The notes under the pieces were generated by a model that had not been told where the DNA came from, did not search any database, and was given only the letters and a program-made list of their open reading frames with translations. Positions 25,444-34,727 of a DNA stretch of 64,000 nt are shown here, piece after piece (the first letter of the stretch is position 1; each line of letters starts with the position of its first letter). The translations under genes and the position numbers were made by a program. This stretch comes from Bog-756 sp963839925 (GTDB lineage Bacteria; Actinomycetota; Acidimicrobiia; Acidimicrobiales; RAAP-2). The stretch is taken from the NCBI GenBank assembly GCA_963839925.1, contig CAWIWV010000002.1, positions 372,001 to 436,000 on the forward strand, given 5' to 3'.

Positions 25444-27474
25444 TCAAACTGCCCGCCGGCCCCGTCGACGCATGGCGGTCTTGTGCGCCAGGAAGTCGAC
25501 CAGCACGTAGTCGCCGAGCTCGTCGGGCGAGGTGGCGAAGGTGCGGCCGCGGTTGATGCGTGACAGCTGCTCGATGAACCCCTGGAGCCCGCGATCGGGA
25601 TCGAGCAGGAACGTATTGATGGTGATGCCGGCCCGGGTGCAGCGCATCACCTCGGCGAGCGTCACCTCGAGGGTTTCGGGCACCGGCGGGTAGTTGAAGT
25701 AGACGTCGTACCCGACGCCGCCATCGGAGATGATGTGCGCGGTCGGCTCACCGTCGGTCACCAAGATGATCTGCTTGGTCCCCTGCTGGTGGGCGAGCAT
25801 CTTGCGGGCGAGGATCAGCCCGTGCTGCAGGTTGGTCCCGTAGACGTAGTCCCAACTGACCGTCGGGAGGTCTTCGGGCTCGATCACGCGTGCCACCTCG
25901 GAGAAGCCGACCAGCCCGAGATAGTCCCGCGGGAACCGGGTCGAGATCAGGGTGTGCAGCGCCATCGCCATCTTCTTCGCCGGCACGAAGTTGTCGCGCA
26001 TCGGCATCGACAGCGAGAGGTCGAGGAGCAAGACGGTCGCCGAGCGGGTCAGCGCTTCGGTCTCGATCACCTCGAAGTCGTCGGGAGCGAGTCGGACCGG
26101 CAGGCCGCTCCCTCCCCTGCGGACCGCGTTGTGCACGGTCCGGGAGAGATCGAGGTTGAACGGGTCGCCGAACTCGTAGGGCTTGGTGGTCTCCTCACGG
26201 TCGTGGCCGGTGCCCGACCAGGTGGTGTGGTGATTGCCGACCCGGTCCTTGTTCAGCTGGTCGAACAGGTCGGACAGTGCCTGCTGGCCGATCCGACGGA
26301 TGCCCTTGGGAGTGAGCTCGAACCGGCCGTCACGCTGATCGATCAGCCCCGCGTCGGCCAGCTGTTTCGCCAGCTTGGAAAGGCGATCGAGGGACTGTGC
26401 GGCATCCTCGCCGAGATGCTTCCTCACTTTGTCGAGGTCGACCTCGCTCAGCGATGCCGGTGAGTTGGCCGAGCGCAGGAAGCCCTCGAGCTCGTCGAGG
26501 TCCCGCAGGCGGGACGCGGCATCGGTGGCGTCGGCCATTCCCATCGGATCGTCGCCGCTGAAGCGAAACCGCTGCTCCCATCCGGCGCCGGGAAATGCCT
26601 TCTGCAGGTTGCCGGCCAGTCGGTCCACCTGCCAGCGAAGATCGAGATCCTCGAGGAGTGACTCGGCGAGACCCTGGAGCTGGGCGCGTTGCTCGGGCGA
26701 CATCGAGTTCCACATGGCCTGTGCCGCAGCCATCCGCGCGGCCAACTGCTCGAGCAGCTCGTCGAGGTCTGCCGGGTCGCCGGGGAACAGATCGCCGAAC
26801 CGCTCCATGAAGGACTCGAACGACGGGTCGATCTCCTCGCCCGCCTCGCGTTGCTCGATCATCCGGTTGAGCGCGTCGAACGCATCGCGCATCCGGGCCA
26901 GCTGCTCGGGGTCGGGGTTGGCGAGTGCTTCGGACATCTCCTCGAAGTAGGTCCGGGCGACTTCTTCTCGCAGGCGTTCGAGCAAGTCCTCGAAGTGCTG
27001 GCGGGCGTCGGAGGAGACGAACTCGTAACTCTGCAGGCTGCGCACCATGCCCGCGAGATCGTTCGGGAGGAGATCGAGTGCCATCCTCCGCTCGCCGATC
27101 ACCTCCTCGGTCACCTCGAGCCGGCGCTGGTCTCGTGATTCGCGAGCGTCGGCTTCCAGCCGTTCGATCCCGAGGCGCTCCTCGGAGACCACCTCGGCCA
27201 ACTCTTCGGCGATCTCGCTGTAGGCACCGCCGAGGTCGCCGCGCTCGAGCTGCTCCTCGCGCTCGAGACGCAGCTCGTCGAGCAGGTCCCGCAGGCCCTG
27301 GATCTGCTGCCCGTCAGGGGTCCGCCAGCCCCGGTTGAGCATCCGCTCCAACGCTCCGTGCAGGTCGCCGTTGGCAAGCAGATCGTCGGTCAGCTGCGAG
27401 AGAACCGAATCGGTGTCGTCGATCAGCGAGTCCTGGGTGCCGTCCCACCGTCGATAGTCGAACCGCCAGGTCAT
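25444..27474 (-). CDS. von Willebrand factor A domain protein, MoxR partner
   Basis: This is a 676-residue protein. The first 430 residues are mostly charged helices (Glu, Arg and Leu rich). The last 230 form a VWA domain with a MIDAS: DLSLSMPMRDN (DxSxS), a Thr in YGTNLQHG and the acidic loop VTDGEPTAH. VWA proteins partnered with MoxR-type AAA ATPases act as metal-dependent adaptors in protein or cofactor assembly, like ChlD with ChlI. The AAA gene lies 36 bp upstream on the same strand, so the two are one operon. The client is unknown. Confidence 0.82.
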   Translation of the reverse strand: MTWRFDYRRWDGTQDSLIDDTDSVLSQLTDDLLANGDLHGALERMLNRGWRTPDGQQIQGLRDLLDELRLEREEQLERGDLGGAYSEIAEELAEVVSEERLGIERLEADARESRDQRRLEVTEEVIGERRMALDLLPNDLAGMVRSLQSYEFVSSDARQHFEDLLERLREEVARTYFEEMSEALANPDPEQLARMRDAFDALNRMIEQREAGEEIDPSFESFMERFGDLFPGDPADLDELLEQLAARMAAAQAMWNSMSPEQRAQLQGLAESLLEDLDLRWQVDRLAGNLQKAFPGAGWEQRFRFSGDDPMGMADATDAASRLRDLDELEGFLRSANSPASLSEVDLDKVRKHLGEDAAQSLDRLSKLAKQLADAGLIDQRDGRFELTPKGIRRIGQQALSDLFDQLNKDRVGNHHTTWSGTGHDREETTKPYEFGDPFNLDLSRTVHNAVRRGGSGLPVRLAPDDFEVIETEALTRSATVLLLDLSLSMPMRDNFVPAKKMAMALHTLISTRFPRDYLGLVGFSEVARVIEPEDLPTVSWDYVYGTNLQHGLILARKMLAHQQGTKQIILVTDGEPTAHIISDGGVGYDVYFNYPPVPETLEVTLAEVMRCTRAGITINTFLLDPDRGLQGFIEQLSRINRGRTFATSPDELGDYVLVDFLAHKTAMRRRGRRAV

Positions 27475-27510
27475 CGCTGCTGTCTCTCCGGCACCCGCTG
27501 CACCTCCGAC

Positions 27511-29013
27511 TCAGCCTCGACCGCGGTAGACGGCCCGCGACCCGGCCGCCTCCTTGTTGAGCCGCTTGGTGAGATGCAACCCCTCCAACAGGAACTCGAC
27601 GGCGCTCGCGACCACCCCCGGGTCCTCGGAACCGCCGGTCAGGGCGAGCACCGGGGCGGACAACGACGGCAGCTCCGCGAGGGTGGTGGCATAGGCCGCT
27701 GCGGGAAGGTCGTCGCCCGCGTGGACCACGGTGTCCGAGGTGAACGCGCCGACCACCCCCTGGGGGTCGGCAAGCACGACCCTCCGCCGGAAGACGAGCA
27801 GCACTGCGGCCGAAAGCAGCTGGGACAAGAGCACCTGCTCCCGCCCCTCCTCCAGTGACTCGACCTCGACCTTGCCCTGGGTCGACGACACCAGTGCCTG
27901 GAGATCGCTCACCCGGGGCACGGCTTCGTTCTCGCCGTTGCGGAGCGCACGCCGTGTGGCGTTCGCCACCAGCGTCTCGTAGTTGGCGATGGTGAGCCGG
28001 ACCGACACGCCCGAACGCTGGTTGAGGTGAGGACTCTCGCGGGCGAGCTGGCTCAACTCGGCGACCACCTCGGCCATGAAGTCGGGGACCTCGACGCGGA
28101 CTCCCTCGTTCCGATCGGCGCCCTGGTCGCGACCGCCGGGGAGCTCTGCCTCGGCCCGTGCGATCCGCAGCTCGGTCGCGGCGTCCGGCGGGTAGTGGGT
28201 ACGGATCTGGGCACCGAAACGGTCCTTGAGCGGAGTGATGATCCGACCTCGGTTGGTGTAATCCTCGGGGTTGGCGGTGGCGACCAGCACGATGTCGAGC
28301 GGAAGCCGGACCCGGTGGCCGCGGATCTGGACGTCGCGCTCCTCGAGCACGTTCAACAGTCCGACCTGGATACGTTCGGCAAGGTCGGGGAGCTCGTTGA
28401 CCGCGAAGATGCCGCGGTTGAGCCGGGGGACCAGGCCGTAGTGGATGGTCAACTCGTCGGAGAGATAGCGGCCCTCGGCGACGCGGATCGGGTCCACCTC
28501 CCCGATGAGGTCGGCGATGGAGGTGTCCGGGGTAGCGAGCTTCTCGCCGTAGCGGTCACTCCGGTGCGCCCACGAGATCGGAAGTTCGTCGCCGGCTTCG
28601 GCCAGGAGGTCGCGGGCGAAGCGGGAGATCGGATGGTACGGATCGTCGTTGATCTCCGAGTGGGCGACGATCGGCAGCCACTCGTCGAGCAGACCGACAA
28701 GGGACCGGATGATCCGCGTCTTCGCCTGGCCGCGCTCACCCAGCAGGATGATGTCGTGGCCGGCAAGGACCGCGTTCTCGAGCTGGGGAAGGACGGTCTC
28801 CTCGAAGCCGAGCACCCCGGTGACCAGGGGTTGGCCCGCGGCGATCCGCCGGGATGCGTTCCTGCGGATCTCGTCCGCCACCGGGATCGACACCCAGCCG
28901 GTCTCCCGCAGCCGACCGAGTGTGGTGACGTCGGGCGGCGGGGTCGACCTCACCGAGAAGTCGAGAGAGGTGGCGTCGGCCTCGCTGGATTCGGCAGGTT
29001 CGGGCGTGCTCAT
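27511..29013 (-). CDS. MoxR/magnesium-chelatase ChlI-like AAA+ ATPase
   Basis: This 500-residue AAA+ protein has a P-loop variant GERGQAKT (Gly before Lys replaced by Ala), a Walker B-like GIFAVNELPDL, a sensor region VLVATANPEDYTNRG, the arginine-rich TPLKDRFGAQI, and a C-terminal lid. It resembles the ChlI family in order and length, with a 60-residue N-terminal extension. Together with the VWA protein it should form a chaperone-like ATPase complex. There is no bchH or cobN nearby, so it is unlikely to be a metal chelatase for pigment. Confidence 0.82.
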   Translation of the reverse strand: MSTPEPAESSEADATSLDFSVRSTPPPDVTTLGRLRETGWVSIPVADEIRRNASRRIAAGQPLVTGVLGFEETVLPQLENAVLAGHDIILLGERGQAKTRIIRSLVGLLDEWLPIVAHSEINDDPYHPISRFARDLLAEAGDELPISWAHRSDRYGEKLATPDTSIADLIGEVDPIRVAEGRYLSDELTIHYGLVPRLNRGIFAVNELPDLAERIQVGLLNVLEERDVQIRGHRVRLPLDIVLVATANPEDYTNRGRIITPLKDRFGAQIRTHYPPDAATELRIARAEAELPGGRDQGADRNEGVRVEVPDFMAEVVAELSQLARESPHLNQRSGVSVRLTIANYETLVANATRRALRNGENEAVPRVSDLQALVSSTQGKVEVESLEEGREQVLLSQLLSAAVLLVFRRRVVLADPQGVVGAFTSDTVVHAGDDLPAAAYATTLAELPSLSAPVLALTGGSEDPGVVASAVEFLLEGLHLTKRLNKEAAGSRAVYRGRG

Positions 29014-29064
29014 TGGGCCGAGCCTACGCGGGTTCGGAGAACATCGACACAGCGGTTCCCCCGG

Positions 29065-29994
29065 TCAACGGAGCAGCCGGAGCCCCTGGGGCAGCGGGCC
29101 CTCCCACCGGGCGGCGGTGATCCCTTCGGTCAGCGCGGTGGCGAGTGCGTCGGCTGCCCGAGAGGGGGTGCGGTCCTCGCGCTGGACCAGGGCGATCGTG
29201 CGGGTCGGAGCGGGCTTGCGGAACGGAGTGGCTCGGAGCCGGGATTCACCGGTGGTCACGATCCCCGGCACGACGGCAGCGCCCAGACCCGCCGCCACCA
29301 GGGCGAGCACGCTTCCCATCTCCCCTCCCTCGACCGCGATGATCGGCTCGAGACCGTGGTCGGCAAAGGACGCGAGGGTCGAGGTGCGGAGGTCGTACCC
29401 GGGCCGGAACATCACCATCGGGTGCGCGGCCAACTCCGGGATGGTCACCGATCGAAGCCGGGCCAGCGGGTGGTCGGGTCTGGTCACCACCACCAACTCC
29501 TCTTCGGCCAGCGGGACGCTCCCCACGCCCTTCAGGCGGACCGGGGCGATGGCCAGTGCCAGATCGAGCGTGCCGGCGAGCAACTCGTCCACCAGCTGCT
29601 GGGATCCGTCCTCGGACACCCGGATGGCCACCCCCGGGTGGAGCCGGTGGAAACCGCCGAGCAGGCTCGGCAGCAACGAGACGCTCAGGCTCGGGGTCGC
29701 CCCGACCGCCACCTGTCCCCGGAGCAGCTTGTCGAGGCCGGAGATCTCGTCCTCGATGGTCGCGAGGTCGGCCACCACCCGGCGGGCGATCGGGAGCAGG
29801 GTGGCCCCGGCGTCGGTGAGGGTCACCGGACCCGGGCCCCGATGGAAGAGCGGCGTGCCGAGCATGGACTCGAGCCGCCGGATCTGCGCGCTCACCGACG
29901 GCTGGGCGACCTGCAGGTGCTCGGCTGCCCTCGTGAACTGGCCGTCGTCGGCCACCGCCAGGAAGTAACGCAGCTGGTTGACCCCGGGAAGCAT
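29065..29994 (-). CDS. LysR-family transcriptional regulator
   Basis: This 309-residue protein begins with a winged helix-turn-helix (residues 1-60; QFTRAAEHLQVAQPSVSAQIRRLE) and continues with the LysR substrate-binding domain (residues 90-300). The ATG at 29994 is taken over the TTG at 30000. It is divergently transcribed from sdhC with a 126-bp gap that contains two perfect palindromes, so it probably regulates the sdh operon and itself. The effector is unknown. Confidence 0.88.
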   Translation of the reverse strand: MLPGVNQLRYFLAVADDGQFTRAAEHLQVAQPSVSAQIRRLESMLGTPLFHRGPGPVTLTDAGATLLPIARRVVADLATIEDEISGLDKLLRGQVAVGATPSLSVSLLPSLLGGFHRLHPGVAIRVSEDGSQQLVDELLAGTLDLALAIAPVRLKGVGSVPLAEEELVVVTRPDHPLARLRSVTIPELAAHPMVMFRPGYDLRTSTLASFADHGLEPIIAVEGGEMGSVLALVAAGLGAAVVPGIVTTGESRLRATPFRKPAPTRTIALVQREDRTPSRAADALATALTEGITAARWEGPLPQGLRLLR

Positions 29995-30009
29995 AGGCAA
30001 ATCCTATGC
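29991..30009. promoter_or_regulatory. LysR-type palindrome overlapping the lysR start
   Basis: The arms GCATAGG and CCTATGC are separated by CAAAT. The core reads ATAG-N7-CTAT, the spacing typical of OxyR-like and other LysR binding sites. It covers the lysR start codon, so it may mediate autoregulation. Confidence 0.5.
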
Positions 30010-30013
30010 GGTC

Positions 30014-30036
30014 AAGTCGAAACATTTCTTCGACTT
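30014..30036. promoter_or_regulatory. Second palindrome between lysR and sdhC
   Basis: The perfect 8-bp arms AAGTCGAA and TTCGACTT flank a 7-bp A/T-rich spacer, only 4 bp from the other palindrome. It is a candidate operator for LysR or another regulator of sdhCAB. Confidence 0.45.
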
Positions 30037-30120
30037 CTGTCGGCGAACTCGGTAGCCTGACAGCCGCATGACGGCGGCATGAGCGGCTGAGGGAAGGAGT
30101 CGGATGAGGGAGGAACCGAG

Positions 30121-30944
30121 TTGACCACGTTGGAGGACGCGCCAGTAACCCCGGTCGTGCTCGGAGGCACCCGAGGCGGCCCCGCGGTACCGACCCTCCG
30201 GCAAGACAGATGGTGGATCCAGCCGGTGGTGACGGTCACCGTCCTCACCGCGTTCGTCGGATACGCGAGTTGGGCGGCGTTCGTCAACAAGGACTACTAC
30301 GCGGGGCAACCCTCCACCGTGACCTGATCTCGCCGTTCTACTCCCCCTGCCTCACCGCGAGCTGCGTCCCCGGCAGTCACCCGGGCACGGTGATCACCTG
30401 GTGGGAGATCTCACCGGCGCTCCTCATCCTCATCTTCCCGCTCGGTTTCCGGTTGACCTGTTACTACTACCGCAAGGCCTACTACCGATCTTTCTGGCTC
30501 TCACCCCCGGCGTGCGCGGTGTCCGACGGTCACGGCGCCTACACCGGCGAGACGCGTTTCCCGCTGCTGCTCCAGAACGTCCACCGCTACTTCTTCTTCT
30601 TCGGACTGGTTTTCAACGTCATCCTGACCATCGACGCGATCGTCGCGTTCCGCCAACCGGGGAACGGGATCGGGTTCAGCGTGGGAACAGCGGTCCTGCT
30701 GATCAACGCAACGTTGCTGTGGCTCTATTCGTTGAGCTGTCACGCCTGCCGCCATCTCTGCGGGGGTGGGGTCAAGCAGTTCTCGAAGTCCCCGATCCGC
30801 CACTGGATGTGGAAGACGGTCAGCCCCCTCAACGCGAAGCACATGCTGTTCGCGTGGATGAGCCTGTGTTTCGTCGCCTTCACCGACCTCTACGTCCGTC
30901 TGGTCGCGAGTGGAACCATCCACGACTACGGCTTCCACTTCTAA
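30121..30944 (+). CDS. sdhC: Succinate dehydrogenase cytochrome b subunit SdhC, frame-interrupted
   Basis: The TTG at 30121, after GGGAGGAACC, opens an N-terminal tail and first TM helix (WWIQPVVTVTVLTAFVG). The frame ends after DYYAGQPSTVT, whereas the family sequence resumes in another frame with HRDLISPFYSPCL. Four more TM helices follow, with heme-ligand candidates HRYFFFFGL, SCHACRHLCGG and KHMLFAW. The break, within 30300-30325, needs one missing base (or two extra) and lies in a G/C run. The whole gene would encode about 274 residues in five helices, the single-subunit anchor type with no SdhD. It heads sdhCAB. Confidence 0.8.
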
Positions 30945-30959
30945 GGAGGGCCGGAACAC

Positions 30960-32801
30960 ATGGTTGAACACGAGACCCACGATTTCGACGTCATCGTCAT
31001 CGGCGCAGGAGGCGCGGGCCTGCGCGCTGCCATCGAGGCGCAGTCGAGAGGCTTGCGAACGGCACTGGTCTGCAAATCCCTGCTGGGCAAGGCCCACACG
31101 GTCATGGCCGAGGGAGGTGTTGCCGCATCCCTCGGAAACGTCTATCCGGAGGACAACTGGAAGGTCCACTTCCGGGACACCATGCGTGGCGGCAAACTGC
31201 TCAACAACTGGCGTATGGCCCAGCTCCACGCGCAGGAAGCTCCCGACAGGGTGCGCGAGCTCGAGGACTGGGGCGCACTGTTCGACCGCACCAAGGACGG
31301 CCTGATCCTCCAGCGCGACTTCGGTGGCCACCGCTTCGCCCGTCTCGCCCACATCGGCGACCGCACGGGCCTCGAGATGATCCGCACCCTCCAACAGAAA
31401 GCGGTGGCGGAGGGCATCGAGGTGTTCATGGAGGTCAAGGTGCTCCGGTTGCTCCGGGGCGCGGACGGAGCGGTGTCGGGCGTGGTCGGCTACTGGCGCC
31501 CGACCGGCGAGTTCGTGGTGTTCACCGCCAAAGCGGTCATCTTGGCGACCGGCGGTGTGGGCAAGAGCTGGCTGTACACGTCGAACTCGTGGGAGTCCAC
31601 CGGCGACGGGCATGCGATGGCGCTGTGGGCCGGCGCCGATCTGATCGACATGGAGGCGGTGCAGTTCCACCCGACCGGCATGGTCTGGCCGTTGTCGGTC
31701 CGAGGGATCCTGGTGACCGAGGGAGTGCGCGGTGACGGCGGTGTCCTACGCAACTCGGACGGTGAGCGGTTCATGTTCAACTACATCCCGCCGATGTTCG
31801 CCGCAGAGACGGCCGACTCGGAGGACGAGGCCGACAAGTGGTACGACGACCACTCGGCCGGCCGGCGCCCTCCGGAGCTTCTCCCCCGCGACGAGGTGGC
31901 CCGGTCGATCAACAGCGAAGTGAAGGCCGGACGGGGCAGTCCGCACGGCGGGGTCTTCTTGGACATCGCCACCCGGCGGACCGCCGAGGACATTCGGCGA
32001 CGGCTGCCCTCCATGTACCACCAGTTCAAAGAGCTGGCCGGCGTCGACATCACCGTCGAATCAATGGAGGTGGGTCCGACCTGCCACTACATCATGGGCG
32101 GGGTGCGGGTGGATGCGGACACCGAGGCGACCACCGCGCCAGGGCTCTTCGCAGCCGGCGAGGTGGCGGCCGGGCTGCACGGCGCCAACCGACTCGGAGG
32201 CAACTCGTTGTCGGACCTGCTCGTCTTCGGCCAACGTGCCGGGGTCGGAGCGGCTGAGTTCGTGGCTGCGCGAACCGGAAACTCTGCGGTCGACGAGAAC
32301 GAAGTGCAAGCGGTCATCGAAGCAGCCATCGCCCCCTTCGAGGTCGAAGGTGGCGAGAACCCTTACGAGGTCCATCATCAGCTGCAAGAGACGATGCAGA
32401 GCCTGGTCGGGATCATCCGGACCGGTTCCGAGCTCGACGAGGCGTTGGGCAAGCTCGAAGAGCTGGAACAGCGGGCGAAGCGGGTGTCGGTCAGCGGCGG
32501 GCGTCGCTACAACCCGGGTTGGAACCTGACCACCGACCTGCCCGCCATGCTCACCGTCTCCCGTGCCACGACGCTCGGGGCGATCAACCGCAAGGAGAGC
32601 CGCGGCGGTCACACCCGCGACGACTACCCGAAGGCCGATCCCGAGATGGGCAAGATCAACTTCGCCCAGCGGCTCGCCGCAGGACCGGACGCCGGCGACG
32701 GGGTGGCCGGCACGCCTTCCATCCTCGGCATCGAGGTGGAGCCCATTCCGATCCCCGAGATGCCCGACGAGCTCAAAGCACTGCTGGAGGAGGCGAACTA
32801 A
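30960..32801 (+). CDS. sdhA: Succinate dehydrogenase flavoprotein subunit
   Basis: This 613-residue FAD subunit oxidises succinate to fumarate. It shows the FAD fold FDVIVIGAGGAGLRAAIEA, the flavin-linking segment KAHTVMAEGGVAA (His46 is the candidate covalent site), FHPTGMVWP, LVTEGVRGDGG and HGANRLGGNSLSDLLVFG. The start ATG is preceded by AAGGAGGG. The stop overlaps the sdhB start by one base (TAATG). Gene order sdhC-sdhA-sdhB without sdhD, and the sequence AFVAARTGNS near the end of the FAD domain, suit the actinobacterial type. Confidence 0.95.
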   Translation: MVEHETHDFDVIVIGAGGAGLRAAIEAQSRGLRTALVCKSLLGKAHTVMAEGGVAASLGNVYPEDNWKVHFRDTMRGGKLLNNWRMAQLHAQEAPDRVRELEDWGALFDRTKDGLILQRDFGGHRFARLAHIGDRTGLEMIRTLQQKAVAEGIEVFMEVKVLRLLRGADGAVSGVVGYWRPTGEFVVFTAKAVILATGGVGKSWLYTSNSWESTGDGHAMALWAGADLIDMEAVQFHPTGMVWPLSVRGILVTEGVRGDGGVLRNSDGERFMFNYIPPMFAAETADSEDEADKWYDDHSAGRRPPELLPRDEVARSINSEVKAGRGSPHGGVFLDIATRRTAEDIRRRLPSMYHQFKELAGVDITVESMEVGPTCHYIMGGVRVDADTEATTAPGLFAAGEVAAGLHGANRLGGNSLSDLLVFGQRAGVGAAEFVAARTGNSAVDENEVQAVIEAAIAPFEVEGGENPYEVHHQLQETMQSLVGIIRTGSELDEALGKLEELEQRAKRVSVSGGRRYNPGWNLTTDLPAMLTVSRATTLGAINRKESRGGHTRDDYPKADPEMGKINFAQRLAAGPDAGDGVAGTPSILGIEVEPIPIPEMPDELKALLEEAN

Positions 32802-33763
32802 TGGCCGGAGAAGTGGTGCGCGCCAACCAGAGCGGCGAGGTCACCATGCGCCTGTGGCGCGGTGACGAGACCGGAGGGGAGTTCCGCGACTACACCCTCC
32901 CCGCGCAAGAAGGCGAGGTGGTGCTCGACGTGGTCCACCGGGTCCAGGCCACCCACGCGCCCGACCTCGCCTGTCGTTGGAACTGCAAGGCGGGCAAGTG
33001 CGGTTCCTGCTCGGCGGAGATCAACGGTCGACCTTCGCTCATGTGCATGACCCGAATGGACACCCTTCCCGACGGCGAGCCGGTGGTGGTAGCTCCGATG
33101 CGGGCGTTCCCGATCCTTCGGGATCTGGTCACCGACGTGTCCTACAACTTCGAAGTGGCCAAACGGATCCCTCCGTTCGAGCCGCGGGAAAAGACGACCG
33201 ACGAAATCCAGGTGGGCGGGTACCGCATGGAGCAGATCGACGTCGAGCGGAGCCAGGAGTTCCGCAAGTGCATCGAGTGCTTTCTCTGCCAGGACGTCTG
33301 CCACGTCATCCGCGACCACGAGGAAAACAAGACCGCCTATGCCGGACCGCGCTTCTTCGCGCGTTCGGCCGAGCTCGAGATGCACCCCCTCGACGTCAAC
33401 GACCGACGCGAGCTGCTCCACCACGAGCAAGGTCTCGGCAAGTGCAACATCACCAAGTGCTGCACGGAGGTGTGCCCCGAGCACATCAAGATCACCGACA
33501 ACGCGATCATCCCTCTCAAGGAGCGGGTGGTCGACGCGTCCTTCGATCCGGTGGCATGGTTGGGACGCAAGATCCGGAACCGCAGGAAACTGAGCGCGGA
33601 AGAGGCGGCAGAGAGCTCGCCGGCCACCGGGCCGGCCGCGGTGCAGCCGGTGCCGGCGGTGCGAGGCATCCCCGCACCGCACCAGACCAACGGTGCAGCC
33701 CCCACCGTGCTGGCCTCGCAGTCACTCGAGACCGACGGCACCGCAGACCCGACCACCGAGTGA
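32801..33763 (+). CDS. sdhB: Succinate dehydrogenase iron-sulfur subunit
   Basis: This 320-residue electron-transfer subunit has Cys patterns for three clusters. The 2Fe-2S set is CRWNCKAGKCGSCSAE with a later Cys in SLMCM. CIECFLCQDVC and CNITKCCTEVCPEH follow, for the 4Fe-4S and 3Fe-4S sites. The last 60 residues are a Pro/Ala-rich tail (PAVQPVPAVRGIP) that is longer than the core enzyme needs and is probably disordered. Start and stop are coupled to sdhA by a one-base overlap. It feeds quinone in the membrane through SdhC. Confidence 0.93.
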   Translation: MAGEVVRANQSGEVTMRLWRGDETGGEFRDYTLPAQEGEVVLDVVHRVQATHAPDLACRWNCKAGKCGSCSAEINGRPSLMCMTRMDTLPDGEPVVVAPMRAFPILRDLVTDVSYNFEVAKRIPPFEPREKTTDEIQVGGYRMEQIDVERSQEFRKCIECFLCQDVCHVIRDHEENKTAYAGPRFFARSAELEMHPLDVNDRRELLHHEQGLGKCNITKCCTEVCPEHIKITDNAIIPLKERVVDASFDPVAWLGRKIRNRRKLSAEEAAESSPATGPAAVQPVPAVRGIPAPHQTNGAAPTVLASQSLETDGTADPTTE

Positions 33764-33779
33764 CCCCGAAGAGAGCGGC

Positions 33780-34229
33780 ATGGCCCGGTTCCTGAGCCCC
33801 GCCTGGGCCGAGGAGCTGAACGCCGCCCTCGCCCGCGAGCCCGGGGCTCGTCCCGATCCAGAGGGCGGGCTTGCGACCGTCGACGGCACGTTCACCGTCG
33901 TGCAGGAAGTGCGCGGTCGGCCGGGTGGTGACGTCCGAGTCGTCCTTGCCGTCGTCGACGGGGTGATGCGACTGTCCGTCGACAGCGACGTCGACCCCGA
34001 CCAATCGGACGGCGACTCCGGAACCAACGGGATCGAGCCCGACGTCACGATCGCGATCTCCTACGACGATGCTGTCGCCATGTCCAAGGGAGAGCTGACC
34101 CCGGCCGAGGCGTTGGTCGCGGGCAGGATCCGGGTGCGGGGGGACCTGTCGGTGCTGGTGGCGTCCCAACAGATGCTGGCGGCAGCGCATGCCGGCACCG
34201 GCGACCTACTCTCGACCACCACCTACTGA
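33780..34229 (+). CDS. SCP2-like sterol-binding fold protein
   Basis: This 149-residue protein has an SCP-2 lipid-binding fold: RFLSPAWAEELNAAL opening, mixed strands, then TIAISYDDAVAMSKGELTPAEALVAGRIRVRGDLSVL, which is the family signature. It probably binds a lipid or acyl-CoA; it lacks any catalytic motif. The start ATG lies 16 bp after sdhB, so it may be read through from the sdh operon. The link to respiration is positional only. Confidence 0.75.
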   Translation: MARFLSPAWAEELNAALAREPGARPDPEGGLATVDGTFTVVQEVRGRPGGDVRVVLAVVDGVMRLSVDSDVDPDQSDGDSGTNGIEPDVTIAISYDDAVAMSKGELTPAEALVAGRIRVRGDLSVLVASQQMLAAAHAGTGDLLSTTTY

Positions 34230-34286
34230 GCCACCCCGCCCTCGGCTGGCGGCGGGCAAGGGGGCGTGCCATCGTGTGGACCGACC

Positions 34287-34727
34287 ATGGACGTGCTGAC
34301 CAGCAGGACCATCATCCATCCCTCGGACCTCGAGCGATCGCTCGCCTTCTACGGCGAGATCCTGAACCTGCCGGTTGCGCGTGAGTTCGGGGAGGGTGCG
34401 GGGCGCGGGGTCGTGTTCTTCGCCGGTGGTGGACTGATCGAGGTGGTCCCCGGGCGGGGCGGGGATCCGGCATCGGAAGCACACGAGCGACCGGCCGAAG
34501 GTCCGATCACCTTGTGGCTGCAGGTCCGTTCGATCGATGCGACGGTCGACGAGCTGGTCGGTCGGGGAGTGGATCTGGTGCGCCCGGCGGTCCGCGAGCC
34601 GTGGGGCCTGATCGAGGCCTGGATCTCGGACCCGGACGGGCTGCGGATCCATCTCGTCGAAGTACCGGAAGACCATCCACTCCGTCGCGACCAACGAGAT
34701 CTCGCCGTCGCCAGGGATCCGGCGTGA
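34287..34727 (+). CDS. VOC (glyoxalase/bleomycin-resistance) family protein
   Basis: This 146-residue protein has a VOC layout with HPSDLERSLAFYGEILNLPV, then GGLIEVVPGR and the C-terminal DPDGLRIHLVEVPE. The fold builds a metal site from two beta-alpha-beta-beta-beta units: His (near residue 10) and Glu (in LIEVV and HLVEV) are candidates. It may be a lyase, epimerase or dioxygenase. The stop overlaps a second VOC gene by 4 bp (GTGA), so they are coexpressed and could be partners or halves of a dimer. Confidence 0.75.
   Translation: MDVLTSRTIIHPSDLERSLAFYGEILNLPVAREFGEGAGRGVVFFAGGGLIEVVPGRGGDPASEAHERPAEGPITLWLQVRSIDATVDELVGRGVDLVRPAVREPWGLIEAWISDPDGLRIHLVEVPEDHPLRRDQRDLAVARDPA

Noticed and set aside
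27511..29013. Magnesium or cobalt chelatase for pigment or B12 synthesis
   Set aside because: Only the ChlI-like and VWA parts are here; the large chelatase subunit is absent and the P-loop is a variant.
28027..30060. 677-residue plus-strand open frame opposite the MoxR and LysR genes
   Set aside because: It is antisense to conserved genes with clear motifs and has no family features of its own.
30121..30327. Short 68-residue gene upstream of sdhC as a separate leader peptide
   Set aside because: It is the N-terminus of SdhC cut off by the frame break, not an independent gene.
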